Position numbers and translations under genes: made by a program. Shown one piece after another: positions 35,417-43,972 of a stretch of 64,000 bases of DNA. Positions within the stretch are counted from its first letter, which is position 1. Every line of letters starts with the position of its first letter. Under the pieces are notes generated by a model. That model saw only the letters and a list, made by a program, of their open reading frames with translations, did not search any database and had not been told where the DNA came from. Source of the stretch: Lachnospiraceae bacterium GAM79 (lineage in GTDB: Bacteria > Bacillota > Clostridia > Lachnospirales > Lachnospiraceae); NCBI GenBank assembly GCA_003584705.1, contig AP018536.1, positions 3,348,001 to 3,412,000 on the forward strand. The letters are read 5' to 3'.

Positions 35417-35602
35417 CTACAATGCACTCTTTCCACTTTTAACCCATTCATCTACCTCTGAAAATTTAAATTTCCAAAGTCGTCCTACTTTATGGGCTGG
35501 TATATCCGTTTTTTTAATCCAGCTTCTAATCGTATCCTTTGTTACACCTAAGTATTCTGCCGTCTCTTCTAAGCTAGACCATTTTTCATTTATTTCTGAC
35601 AT
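35417..35602 (-). CDS. HTH_17 (excisionase-type) DNA-binding protein heading the restriction operon
   Basis: This 61-residue protein is SSLEETAEYLGVTKDTIRSW followed by AHKVGRLWKFKFSEVDEWV: a single winged helix-turn-helix of the MerR/excisionase kind. It lies 19 bases before the methylase start and on the same strand, so it is the first gene of the defence operon. Small HTH proteins in this position often act as controller proteins or contribute target recognition. An excisionase role for the island is the alternative. Confidence 0.8.
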   Translation of the reverse strand: MSEINEKWSSLEETAEYLGVTKDTIRSWIKKTDIPAHKVGRLWKFKFSEVDEWVKSGKSAL

Positions 35603-35801
35603 ATTTTTCCTCCGCTTTTATCAAATTAAGCATAGCTACCCTAATTTATCTCATTATAATACATCCTCCTTTATTTCTCAACATAATTTTATCGTTTTAA
35701 ATATGATTTAGTAGTATTTAATAGCTATTACTTTTCATAATTTCACTCATAAGACTCACAAAATTTTTCTATCTAATACATAACTGGAAGAGACAGAGGA
35801 A

Positions 35802-37571
35802 TTATCTTCCTCTGCCCCTATTCCACATCTTATCTTCTGCTTTATCTTCACCAGCATCTCTACCAACACTCTCATCATAAATTCTCTGGAATTCCTCATA
35901 CATTTCGTCTCCATCCGGCTTTATCCCCAGCCTTTTCATTACATCCGAGAACAACCATATGCTTCCACTAACATCAGCAATATTAAATCCGAATATATCA
36001 GCCTTAACAGAATCACTAATATTCTCATAACCACCAAGCTCTGATATCCTCCTGACAATCCAGCCAGCTTTGTCCACAGACACTTTTTCTTCAGATTCCA
36101 TAAATTCGTTTTTACCTGTTACATCAGTAATATCTTCATCCATTCTTGCCGTATTTACATCAGACACATTACGAATATCTGGCATTACAGACGTATCGTT
36201 CTGATTATTGTCTGGATTCACTACCTCAACATTCGTCTCCGGCTCAACAGCCACATCTTTCTCAAACGCAGTCGCCTCTTCCATCCTCGGTATCTCAACA
36301 TCCCTGTCAGCAACGATTTCTTCATTCTCCGACACCTCATAATAAGCTGTATACAAATCTTCTTTCACAATGCCATCAGCAAGCTGTATCTGCCTCTTAA
36401 TCTCTCTTTTCTCCTGCTTCAGTTCATCCAGTTCTTCCTGCACTTCCACATGCCATATCTGATATTCCCGGTACTGCTCTTCATTCTTAATATTGCGTTT
36501 CCGGCTTGAGCTTTCTCTGTATATCTCATGCTGTCTGTCCTCAATCTGCTGAATCTTTTCTTTCTGCTCACCTATGAAATCCACAAGCTCCACAACACTT
36601 TTGATGTCATTATTTACAAGCAGCAGATATTCGTCCTGTAACTGATGAAACCTTTTCAAATCCTCTGTATACTTTGCTCCACCAACCCCAAAACGCTTCT
36701 GCTCTACAATCCTTAATCTGTACAGCTTTGCATAAAATTTCTTCTGATATGGTGACAGTTTCGCCCTGTGCAATCCCCTGATATCTGACGAATAAAAGTA
36801 AGGCTTTGCCATCCAAGGCATATCCACATGATGCCGTAACATATCTTCTGAAAACATCTCGTCCAGCTTTGCCAGTTTATGATAATACTGAAATCCCGGT
36901 GCCTGCACCTCCATCCACGCATCTTTCTTGAATACATATCCAAGTCGTTTCATCAGATATTTAAAATGCTCCACATTTCCGGCTGCATACGCACACATTT
37001 TTGCATCCCTGAGAATTATCTCTTTCATGGACATTTCTATTTTCCACTTGTCCCTGCTGATATTTTTTGGGTTTCTGCTGTACTCCGCCGGCATTATGGA
37101 AAGTCCAAGTTCATCACAATATTTATTTGTAATAGGCTGGAGATGATTCTTCCAGTTGCCTTTCGGTGAATTGTATTTCTTGCCAGTTGTCATACTGACA
37201 CTATTCCAGATCAGATGCCCGTGCATATGCTCCCTGTCAGTATGGACTGCATACACCGCCTCATAATCATCACCAAGCACATCCTTCGCAAAGTGTTCCA
37301 GGACGTACATTGCCTGTTCTGCAGTTACTTTTTCTTCCGGCGAAAACGATATAATCACATGATAGCCTTGTCTTTTACCTGTCTTATGAAATATATTTTT
37401 CGTCTCTTCCATCTGCTCAAATGCAGTGTCTGGCAGGCAGTTGATCCCACCAACCAGTACGCATTCTTCTGTCTTATCCGGATTCTGAATATATTCCAAA
37501 GCATTCTTCAGGTGCGATGCCGGATTTCTGCCCTCTGATTCCATGATATTCAGGATCTTTGTAATCGCCAT
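35802..37571 (-). CDS. MOBP-type relaxase (Relaxase/Mobilization nuclease)
   Basis: This is a 589-residue relaxase. The N-terminal Relaxase domain has an early conserved Tyr (LEYIQNPDKT), the strand GYHVIISFSPEEKVT, and the histidine cluster YAVHTDREHMHGHLIWNSV, the metal site of MOBP/MobA enzymes. The middle and C-terminal parts are long Gln/Glu/Lys helices (about 320-410) and an acidic low-complexity tail. It nicks oriT of the element and pilots the strand through a conjugation pore supplied by another element, since no type IV secretion genes are present. It overlaps mobC by 22 bases. It is intact, so the element may be mobilizable. Confidence 0.92.
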   Translation of the reverse strand: MAITKILNIMESEGRNPASHLKNALEYIQNPDKTEECVLVGGINCLPDTAFEQMEETKNIFHKTGKRQGYHVIISFSPEEKVTAEQAMYVLEHFAKDVLGDDYEAVYAVHTDREHMHGHLIWNSVSMTTGKKYNSPKGNWKNHLQPITNKYCDELGLSIMPAEYSRNPKNISRDKWKIEMSMKEIILRDAKMCAYAAGNVEHFKYLMKRLGYVFKKDAWMEVQAPGFQYYHKLAKLDEMFSEDMLRHHVDMPWMAKPYFYSSDIRGLHRAKLSPYQKKFYAKLYRLRIVEQKRFGVGGAKYTEDLKRFHQLQDEYLLLVNNDIKSVVELVDFIGEQKEKIQQIEDRQHEIYRESSSRKRNIKNEEQYREYQIWHVEVQEELDELKQEKREIKRQIQLADGIVKEDLYTAYYEVSENEEIVADRDVEIPRMEEATAFEKDVAVEPETNVEVVNPDNNQNDTSVMPDIRNVSDVNTARMDEDITDVTGKNEFMESEEKVSVDKAGWIVRRISELGGYENISDSVKADIFGFNIADVSGSIWLFSDVMKRLGIKPDGDEMYEEFQRIYDESVGRDAGEDKAEDKMWNRGRGR

Positions 37572-37912
37572 ACTTCCAGCACCTCCCCGAATGTTTTCTT
37601 TACCTCATCCATGCTGCTCTGCAATTTATCAATATCGCTGTAATACAATCTGCCTTGCGAATTGCCAAGCTTTACTGCCTGATTAATATTATTTGCAATA
37701 CCTGCTATGATACGGATTGCCATTGCCCTATCATCAGGATAACTTGTATCAATGTTACCTCCTGTCCGGATCAATTCTCTTATATATGCACTTGCTGTCA
37801 TCCCCGTCCGTTTAAGTGCCGCTTTTAGAATATCCATATCTTTTTCCGACAGCTTCACAGATATCTTATAATCTTTCCTGTCAGACTTGTATCTTCTCTT
37901 TCCATCTGCCAT
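37550..37912 (-). CDS. MobC relaxosome protein
   Basis: The 120-residue accessory protein has an N-terminal ribbon-helix-helix (YKISVKLSEKDMDILKAALK, RTGMTASAYIRELIRTGG) and C-terminal IAGIANNINQAVKLGNSQG, the standard bMobC pattern. It binds oriT next to the relaxase. The ATG at 37912 has AAAGGGGAG upstream. The hairpin-rich DNA at 38121-38424 lies immediately upstream and may contain oriT. Confidence 0.88.
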   Translation of the reverse strand: MADGKRRYKSDRKDYKISVKLSEKDMDILKAALKRTGMTASAYIRELIRTGGNIDTSYPDDRAMAIRIIAGIANNINQAVKLGNSQGRLYYSDIDKLQSSMDEVKKTFGEVLEVWRLQRS

Positions 37913-38120
37913 ACGTTTCTCCCCTTTCGTAATTTTTCAATGCTGTATCAAACCAATCTCTTTTTATCTGTACCATTGCTTTTTCAACCTTTCTTAAAAT
38001 AGTGTTCACTGGTTTTGCAAGATGCGGAAAAGGTCGGACCTTTTCCCGAAAAAATATAAACGCATCAGCGTTTACATAATTTTCCGTCTTGGCAGGAGCA
38101 CCTGCACCCTGTATATGATA

Positions 38121-38424
38121 TGTGGTGGTTAATGTACCACCACAATTACTGATATGGTGGCACTTTTTGCCATCACTTTGCTGTTTTAGTGGCGTTTTCC
38201 GCCACCACTTTTCCATTTTGATGGCACATTCCGCCACCATGTCTTTTTTCTCTCTGATTTGAGTGGTGGCACTTTTTGCCGTCACTTTGCTGTTTTGACG
38301 GCGTTTTTTGCCTCCACTTTTGCATTTTGACGGCACTTTTTGCCCCCACACTTTTTCAGCTCTGATTTGTGTGGTGGCGCTTTCTGCCCCCACTTTGTGG
38401 TTTTGGGGGCGCTTTTTGCCCCCA
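38121..38424. repeat. Array of nine GC-rich stem-loops in a ~109-bp repeat
   Basis: Nine short inverted repeats of the form GTGGNGGC-N5-7-GCCNCCAC follow one another: TGTGGTGGT/ACCACCACA at 38121-38144, GTGGCG/CGCCAC at 38189-38205, and so on to GGGGGC/GCCCCC at 38405-38424. The phrase CACTTTG(C/T)(T/G)G recurs at 38174, 38283 and 38391, giving a 108-109 base higher-order period. A minus-strand frame runs through it but encodes only low-complexity sequence, so it is treated as non-coding. It lies between the HTH gene and mobC, so it could be an oriT, a replication origin or a regulator-binding array. Confidence 0.75.
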
Positions 38425-38436
38425 CATTGGTTTCGC

Positions 38437-38826
38437 CTATTCAGTTATCTCTTTTGCCATTGCATCCGATATTACATTTTCTGCTATCTCAGCACCATCT
38501 TCCGGCATCTCATTTGTTTCAGGCTGTATATCCACTTCATCCTGTTCACTTATCACAAAATCCCCAACTGCAGTTTCATAATCCATTTCTTCTGCAACCT
38601 TGCTTCGGTTACGCTGCGGCTCATAATCCGGATTGTAATAATCTTCGTAACCATAGATTTTCTGTTCAAAGTACTTCCTTGGACATTTGCCCCGCATGGT
38701 GAAATAACCTTTTGCCTCAAGCTCTGCATTATATTCCTTTATAATTGCATATGCCTTTGTCATCCCGATACCAAGCATCTGGCTTATCTCACCTGCATCT
38801 ATGAATGCTTCCTTTATACCCTTCAT
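38437..38826 (-). CDS. Excisionase-like HTH protein with acidic tail
   Basis: The protein has 129 residues. The N-terminal ~60 are a winged HTH (AFIDAGEISQMLGIGMTKAYAII, AELEAKGYFTMRGKCPRKYF), the same family as the 64-residue protein at 19966. Then follows a ~70-residue acidic tail (EISEQDEVDIQPETNEMPED-like) with no fold. GGAGGAG precedes the ATG. It is the first gene of the minus-strand mobilization run and is divergent from the XRE repressor, so it is likely a control or excision factor. The hairpin array begins right after its stop codon. Confidence 0.75.
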   Translation of the reverse strand: MKGIKEAFIDAGEISQMLGIGMTKAYAIIKEYNAELEAKGYFTMRGKCPRKYFEQKIYGYEDYYNPDYEPQRNRSKVAEEMDYETAVGDFVISEQDEVDIQPETNEMPEDGAEIAENVISDAMAKEITE

Positions 38827-39108
38827 GCAGCTCCTCCTTTCATAAATTGTTATTTTAAATACGTGTTTTCACAAAGCAGCTATCCTGTTCTTTATTTAAT
38901 CCGTATTTGTAGTTCGTGTTTATCTTAATATCCTTTTCAGAATTTGTCAATAGAACTTTTTATAATTACGCACTTGCAATTCGTTTTTGTTTATGATAAA
39001 GTAATCGTACAATCATAAATAAGTCACTTACTGATACGTATTTCATTTAATATTAATCTGATACGCATCTTTACAACGGACTATTTCATATAAAGGAGGG
39101 TGAACAGA

Positions 39109-39705
39109 ATGGCTTTCTCTGATTCCATTAAACTTACTATGTCTTCTCCTGAGGAAATCGGAAAGGCAATACAGAAGCAGCGCAGGGCACATAAAATCAC
39201 GCAAAAGGAGTTTGCACAGCGGCTTGGTAAATCAGAACGTACTATCCAGAAATATGAATCTGGTGAAATACTATTAAAGATAGATGTTTTAAAACAGATT
39301 GCAAATGAATTAAATGTTCCATGGCAGGAGCTTTTATTTGCAAAAGTTACTAATACTCCAAAAGATGATACGACCGCTGAATATCCGGCATATGAATTCC
39401 ACACTATGTCAGATGTAATCAATGCTCTCTTTGCCATAACTGAACTTACTGATTTCTCATTTGAGCTTACCAATACCAAACCTCCTGAAAATCCTGAATG
39501 GACTGCCGGGATCAAGGTTAATGGCAAAGGTGATGGAAAATATGATGCAGACTTCTGTCTCTTTATGGAAAACTGGATAACAAAGAAGAATATGCTTCAG
39601 ACAGGAAAGCTTTCAAAAGAAAAGTTTGATTCATGGAAATCAGATATGTTAGCATATTATAAGGATTCCAGACTGGATAATGAAACCGATTCAGAAACTG
39701 AATAA
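39109..39705 (+). CDS. XRE-family repressor of the integrative element
   Basis: The 198-residue protein starts at the ATG 39109 (AAAGGAGGG seven bases before; a GTG at 39100 overlaps it). The N-terminal HTH is IGKAIQKQRRAHKITQKEFA, then QRLGKSERTIQKYESGEILL. The C-terminal ~130 residues are unrecognised. It is situated between the mobilization genes and the integrase, divergent from the HTH gene, the usual place for the element's master repressor. Two TGATACGYAT motifs at about 39032 and 39060 in its upstream region are possible operators. Confidence 0.82.
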   Translation: MAFSDSIKLTMSSPEEIGKAIQKQRRAHKITQKEFAQRLGKSERTIQKYESGEILLKIDVLKQIANELNVPWQELLFAKVTNTPKDDTTAEYPAYEFHTMSDVINALFAITELTDFSFELTNTKPPENPEWTAGIKVNGKGDGKYDADFCLFMENWITKKNMLQTGKLSKEKFDSWKSDMLAYYKDSRLDNETDSETE

Positions 39706-39727
39706 TTGCAGGCTTACACCTTTAGTA

Positions 39728-39842
39728 AAGAAAAAGCTCCGGCACACTCCTTCTCGCAAAAGAAATAACCGAAGCTATGTAAGTGATTGACCCGAAGGCT
39801 TTATAATCACCCTGAACAAGTAGATTATATCATAGCCTTTTG
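39728..39842 (+). promoter_or_regulatory. Integrase leader with two stem-loops
   Basis: Between the XRE stop and the integrase start, AGCTCCGG (about 39732) pairs with CCGAAGCT (about 39770) with one mismatch. Further on, AAGGCTTTATAATC pairs with GATTATATCATAGCCTT around 39797-39840 with a small bulge, closing just before the int ribosome-binding site. Similar leaders precede int genes of Tn916-like elements and act as attenuators or terminators. Confidence 0.5.
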
Positions 39843-39881
39843 ATGATTGCACAACAATTTTACAAAAAGGAGATGATATTT

Positions 39882-41132
39882 ATGCCAGCTTACAAAGATG
39901 AAAAAACTGGTAAATGGTTCGCCAAGTTCTATTACACGAACTGGCAGGGAATCAAGAAACAGAAGTGGAAAAGAGGCTTCGCCACCAAAAAGGAAGCTTT
40001 AGGATTTGAAAGGGACTTTCTGGAAAAGCAGTCTGCCAATCCTGACATGACATTTCAAAACCTTTATGAAATTTATATGGAGGATATGGCTGCAAGACTT
40101 AAGCAGTCAACTCTTCTGACAAAAAAGACGGTACTACAGACGCATATTCTTCCATTTTTCGCTAACAAGCCAATAAATGAAATCAAAGCCTCTGATGTAC
40201 GAAGATGGCAGGCGAAGCTTATGAGTTCGCCTAATAATTACTCCCAGACCTATCTGAAAAAGATTAATACGGAGCTTAACAGCATCATCAATTACGCCAA
40301 GCGGTTCTATGATCTCAACACCAATCCCTGCGGCAAGGCAGGCACCATCGGAAAAGCGAAGGCTGAGGAAATGGATTACTGGACCTACGATGAATATATT
40401 GATTTCCGTGAGGGCGTAAAAGACAAGCCTCTATCGTATATATGCTTTGAAATCCTGTACTGGACTGGTATGCGAGAAGGTGAATTGCTTGCTCTATCAC
40501 CTGCTGATATTGACCTTGATAACAAGCTAATTTCCATCAACAGAACATATCAGCGGATAGGCGGAAAAGATGTATTTACATCACCTAAGACAAGAAAAAG
40601 TAAGCGAAAGATTCCGATTCCGGATTTTCTCTGCCAGGAGCTATCAGACTATATCCAGTCAAGGTATATGCTTGACTCAGATGAAAGGCTGTTCCCGATA
40701 ACAAAATCATATCTCTCACACGAGATGATAAGAGGTTGTAAAAACACAGGTGTAAAGAAGATACGAATCCACGATATCAGGCATTCGCACGCCAGCTTAC
40801 TTATTAATCAGGGCTGTGATGCCCTGATGTTAGCAGACAGGCTTGGACACGAAAAAGTATCCACAACACTTAACACATATTCCCATCTGTTTCCACATAA
40901 ACAGCAGGAGCTTGTGCATAGTCTGGAATCATTGCAGGCAACAGATTTGCCAACACCTGAGCCTCCATCTGATAACCCTCTGCTTGAAGCAGCAGGTATA
41001 ACCTGTGAAGTGCCTCAGGCTCAGAACAAAGGCTCAGATGTAACAATCCGACCTCAGTTTGGACCTTCGTTAGTACCGCCAAATACCGCATCAGGGAAAA
41101 TCATCCAGATGCCACAAAGAAAGATCATTTAA
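39882..41132 (+). CDS. Tyrosine-family integrase
   Basis: The recombinase has 416 residues from the ATG 39882, chosen for AAAAGGAG nine bases upstream; the ATG at 39840 is inside the leader hairpin. It has an N-terminal AP2-like arm-binding domain (KTGKWFAKFYYTNWQGIKKQ), a SAM-like core-binding domain (TFQNLYEIYMEDMAARL), and a catalytic domain with the R-K-H-R-H-Y set: Arg in TGMREGELLAL, HDIRHSHASL with His and Arg, and LGHEKVSTTLNTYSH with His and Tyr. It has a Pro/Ser/Gln-rich tail of about 70 residues. It ends 160 bases from the guaA stop, so the element most likely integrated at the guaA 3' end. Confidence 0.94.
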   Translation: MPAYKDEKTGKWFAKFYYTNWQGIKKQKWKRGFATKKEALGFERDFLEKQSANPDMTFQNLYEIYMEDMAARLKQSTLLTKKTVLQTHILPFFANKPINEIKASDVRRWQAKLMSSPNNYSQTYLKKINTELNSIINYAKRFYDLNTNPCGKAGTIGKAKAEEMDYWTYDEYIDFREGVKDKPLSYICFEILYWTGMREGELLALSPADIDLDNKLISINRTYQRIGGKDVFTSPKTRKSKRKIPIPDFLCQELSDYIQSRYMLDSDERLFPITKSYLSHEMIRGCKNTGVKKIRIHDIRHSHASLLINQGCDALMLADRLGHEKVSTTLNTYSHLFPHKQQELVHSLESLQATDLPTPEPPSDNPLLEAAGITCEVPQAQNKGSDVTIRPQFGPSLVPPNTASGKIIQMPQRKII

Positions 41133-41136
41133 AAGA

Positions 41137-41165
41137 AATCCAGCAATCATCAGGATTTCTTGCTA
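41137..41165 (+). terminator. Stem-loop after the integrase
   Basis: AGAAATCC and GGATTTCT form an 8-bp stem with an 11-base loop directly after the integrase stop, followed by TGCTATT; a weak U-tract. Confidence 0.5.
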
Positions 41166-41204
41166 TTAAAGTTAATGACAAGCACACGAAAACGATAAAA
41201 AAGA

Positions 41205-41237
41205 GTAGTTGCAATTAGTAGCAAATTAGTAGCAGAG
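41205..41237. repeat. Integrase arm-type repeats at the element's right end
   Basis: The half-sites AGTAGTTGCAATTAGTAGC and AAATTAGTAGCAG give three spaced TAGTWGCA units in the same direction, between int and the guaA terminator. Repeats of this type bind the arm domain of Tn916-type integrases. A near copy is at 22128-22148. Confidence 0.6.
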
Positions 41238-41240
41238 CAA

Positions 41241-41284
41241 AAGAAAAAGTCTCGGAATCCGCTTGTTTAGCGGGTTCCAAGACT
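41241..41284 (-). terminator. guaA terminator
   Basis: On the minus strand AGTCTTGGAACCCGCT pairs with AGCGGATTCCGAGACT (41284-41269 and 41263-41248, one or two mismatches), followed by TTTTTCTTTT. It is a textbook terminator 8 bases after the guaA stop and lies between the gene and the integrated element. Confidence 0.85.
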
Positions 41285-41292
41285 TGTAGCTC

Positions 41293-42837
41293 TTACTCAA
41301 ACTCAATCGTTCCGGGCGGCTTACTGGTAATATCATACATTACCCGATTCACATGGCTCACCTCATTGATGATCCTGCTGGTCACCTTCTGTAATACTTC
41401 ATAAGGGATCTGTGCGCTCTCTGCGGTCATGAAGTCGATCGTTTTCACGGCTCTCAGTGCGATGGCGTAATCATAGGTTCTCTCATCACCCATAACTCCT
41501 ACGGATCTCATATTGGTCAGGGCTGCGAAGTACTGGTTGATCTCGCGGTCCAGACCTGCGTTAGCGATTTCCTCGCGGTAGATGGCATCTGCATCCTGTA
41601 CGATCTTGACCTTCTCAGCGGTCACTTCGCCGATGATACGGATACCCAGTCCGGGCCCGGGGAACGGTTGACGGAATACCAGATGCTCCGGAATGCCAAG
41701 CTCCAGTCCTACCTTGCGGACCTCATCCTTGAACAGGTTGCGCAGAGGCTCGATGATCTCCTTGAAATCTACATAGTCGGGCAGGCCGCCTACGTTGTGA
41801 TGGGACTTGATTACTGCGGATTCACCGCCCAGTCCGCTCTCTACCACATCGGGATAGATGGTTCCCTGTACCAGGAAGTCCACGGCACCGATCTTCTTCG
41901 CCTCTTCCTCGAATACACGGATGAACTCTTCGCCGATGATCTTTCTCTTATGCTCCGGCTCGGATACACCTGCCAGCTTGCTATAGAAACGCTCCTGCGC
42001 ATTCACACGGATGAAGTGCAGATCGTAATTGCCGTTGGGACCGAAGACTGCTTCTACCTCATCACCCTCATTCTTACGGAGCAGGCCGTGATCTACGAAG
42101 ACACAGGTCAGCTGCTCGCCGACTGCCTTGGATAACAGTACTGCTGCCACGGAGGAATCCACGCCGCCGGACAATGCACAGAGGACTTTACCATTACCAA
42201 CCTTCTCACGAATTGCCTTAATAGACTCTTCCACGAAGGAATCCATCTTCCAGTCACCGCAGCATCCGCAGATATTACGTACGAAATTATACAGCATCTT
42301 GGAGCCTTCCACCGTGTGGAGTACTTCCGGATGGAACTGGATTGCATACAGTCCGCGCTCTACGCACTCTGCTGCTGCCACAGGGCAGTTTGCGGTGGTA
42401 GCTACGGCACGGAAGCCGGGTGCCAGCTTCGAAATATAGTCGAAATGGCTCATCCAGCAGATCGTATTCTCGGATACATCGGAAAACAGCTTGGAACTGC
42501 GGTCTACCTTCACCTCAGTCTTGCCATATTCCCGAACGGCTGCACGTTCCACCTTACCACCCAGCACATGGGTCATCAGTTGTGCGCCGTAGCAGAGTCC
42601 CAGCACGGGAACTCCTAAGTGAAACAGATCCTCGGAGCAGGTAGCTGCACCGGGTTCATAGCAGCTTGCAGGGCCGCCGGTCAGGATGATTCCCTTGGGA
42701 TTCATCGCTTTTATCTTATTCAAGTCTGTCTTGTAAGAGTAGATCTCGCAATATACATTGCATTCTCTGACTCTTCTGGCGACCAGCTGATTGTACTGTC
42801 CGCCAAAATCAATGACAACTACCAGTTCTTTTTCCAT
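41293..42837 (-). CDS. guaA: GMP synthase (glutamine-hydrolysing)
   Basis: This 514-residue enzyme makes GMP from XMP, ATP and glutamine. The N-terminal class-I amidotransferase shows the catalytic Cys in [10 protein letters not shown] and the His/Glu pair in QFHPEV. The ATP-pyrophosphatase domain has the [12 protein letters not shown] loop, then [14 protein letters not shown], and the C-terminal dimerisation domain ends in the typical [10 protein letters not shown]. Start at the ATG 42837 with GGAGG six bases before; an upstream in-frame start at 42897 would place the promoter inside the gene. Its 3' end faces the integrated element, and the coding sequence is intact. Confidence 0.98.
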   Translation of the reverse strand: MEKELVVVIDFGGQYNQLVARRVRECNVYCEIYSYKTDLNKIKAMNPKGIILTGGPASCYEPGAATCSEDLFHLGVPVLGLCYGAQLMTHVLGGKVERAAVREYGKTEVKVDRSSKLFSDVSENTICWMSHFDYISKLAPGFRAVATTANCPVAAAECVERGLYAIQFHPEVLHTVEGSKMLYNFVRNICGCCGDWKMDSFVEESIKAIREKVGNGKVLCALSGGVDSSVAAVLLSKAVGEQLTCVFVDHGLLRKNEGDEVEAVFGPNGNYDLHFIRVNAQERFYSKLAGVSEPEHKRKIIGEEFIRVFEEEAKKIGAVDFLVQGTIYPDVVESGLGGESAVIKSHHNVGGLPDYVDFKEIIEPLRNLFKDEVRKVGLELGIPEHLVFRQPFPGPGLGIRIIGEVTAEKVKIVQDADAIYREEIANAGLDREINQYFAALTNMRSVGVMGDERTYDYAIALRAVKTIDFMTAESAQIPYEVLQKVTSRIINEVSHVNRVMYDITSKPPGTIEFE

Positions 42838-42868
42838 GGTTGTCCTCCAGTATATTTTTCTGTCCTCT

Positions 42869-42897
42869 ATTATAGGGTATGGGGCAGGGGAAGTCAA
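42869..42897 (-). promoter_or_regulatory. guaA promoter
   Basis: On the minus strand TTGACT (42897-42892) and TATAAT (42874-42869) are spaced by 17 bases, starting just after the deacetylase stop. The predicted leader is only about 25 bases, too short for a purine riboswitch. Confidence 0.85.
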
Positions 42898-42900
42898 ACC

Positions 42901-43812
42901 CTACTGCACCAGTTCTTCCAATTTTCCGAAGGTATAACCCATTTCTTCCCATTTCGTGAGCAGTTCATCCAGAATCTCCCCATTGGTCTTCGAGGTATTA
43001 TGTAACAGCACCACTGCTCCTGGGTGGATCCTGCCTGTCAGCTTGGAAAAAGCTTCCTCATGGCTGGGCTGGGCATCCACGTTCCAGTCCACATAAGCCA
43101 GGCTCCAGAAAAAAGTGGAATATCCCAGATCCTTTGCCATCTGCAGATTCGTCTCACTGTATTTTCCCTGGGGCGGCCGGTAGTACATCGCCATCTCCGT
43201 GCCGGTGGTCTCCTGAAAAAGAGTTCTCACGTCATCCATTTCCTTCCGAAAAACCGCCGGATCAGAAATTTTCGACATGTCATAATGATGATAGGTATGG
43301 TTTCCCACGGTATGTCCCTCCTCCACCATGCGTTTCACCATCTCCGGCGCCGACTCCAGAAAATGTCCTACCACAAAAAAGGTCGCCGGTGCATTGTGCC
43401 TTTTCAATGCATCCAATATGGCGGAACTATTACCATTCTCATAGCCGCAGTCAAAAGTGAGATAGATTTTTTTCTCCTCCGCATCTCCCACATAATAGGC
43501 ATTGTACTCTTTTAGTTCTTCCGCAGATGCCGTGCCGGTGGGCTGTGTTCCTTCCGTCCCGAATCCCAATCCCCAGTTTTCTGCTGAAAATAACGCTTCG
43601 GTGTTCTCCAGCGCAGTTCCCGCCGTCGCCTGTGTCTTTATTTCCCGCTGCATACGCAGACCGTAGGCAATGGCTCCAATGCTTCTTCCGAGGAAAAACA
43701 TTGCCAGCAAGAGCACTCCCAGCATCAGACCATTCTTATAATGCTTCTTCATCAATACCGTCTTTTTTTTCCCGACTTCCCATATTTTTTTGAAAATAGG
43801 ATTTTCCCACAT
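42901..43812 (-). CDS. PdaA-like polysaccharide deacetylase
   Basis: The 303-residue secreted or membrane-anchored CE4 enzyme has an N-terminal membrane segment at about 29-50 (NGLMLGVLLLAMFFLGRSI). The NodB domain begins KKIYLTFDCGYENGNSSAIL (the DCGYENG form is typical of delta-lactam-synthesis PdaA proteins), then HTVGNHTYHHYDMSK with the metal-binding His pair, then YYRPPQGKYSETN and VVLLHN. PdaA removes acetyl groups from N-acetylmuramic acid in spore cortex so that it can be lactamised. The start at 43812 lacks a strong site; an internal ATG at residue 21 is possible. Confidence 0.85.
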   Translation of the reverse strand: MWENPIFKKIWEVGKKKTVLMKKHYKNGLMLGVLLLAMFFLGRSIGAIAYGLRMQREIKTQATAGTALENTEALFSAENWGLGFGTEGTQPTGTASAEELKEYNAYYVGDAEEKKIYLTFDCGYENGNSSAILDALKRHNAPATFFVVGHFLESAPEMVKRMVEEGHTVGNHTYHHYDMSKISDPAVFRKEMDDVRTLFQETTGTEMAMYYRPPQGKYSETNLQMAKDLGYSTFFWSLAYVDWNVDAQPSHEEAFSKLTGRIHPGAVVLLHNTSKTNGEILDELLTKWEEMGYTFGKLEELVQ

Positions 43813-43972
43813 CTCACGATCCCTTACCGGTATTTCTACCCGTCTCTTCTATAATATTCATAATATTTTATGTACTATAGCTTTTCCCTTATGTCATGGA
43901 TCTCCCCACGCATACACACCAAAATTCATCCCGTTGTATATATTATAAAAATGGATTCTTCGGAGTAACGCC

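Noticed and set aside
37973-38393. Minus-strand frame of up to 170 codons through the hairpin array
   Set aside because: It is made of the repeats read in one frame, has low-complexity Lys/Gly/Ser content and no good start site; judged non-coding.
39081-39527. 148-codon minus-strand frame opposite the XRE repressor
   Set aside because: It is an antisense shadow of a clear HTH gene with a perfect ribosome-binding site.
42838-42900. Purine riboswitch upstream of guaA
   Set aside because: The promoter at 42869-42897 leaves only about 25-30 bases of leader.
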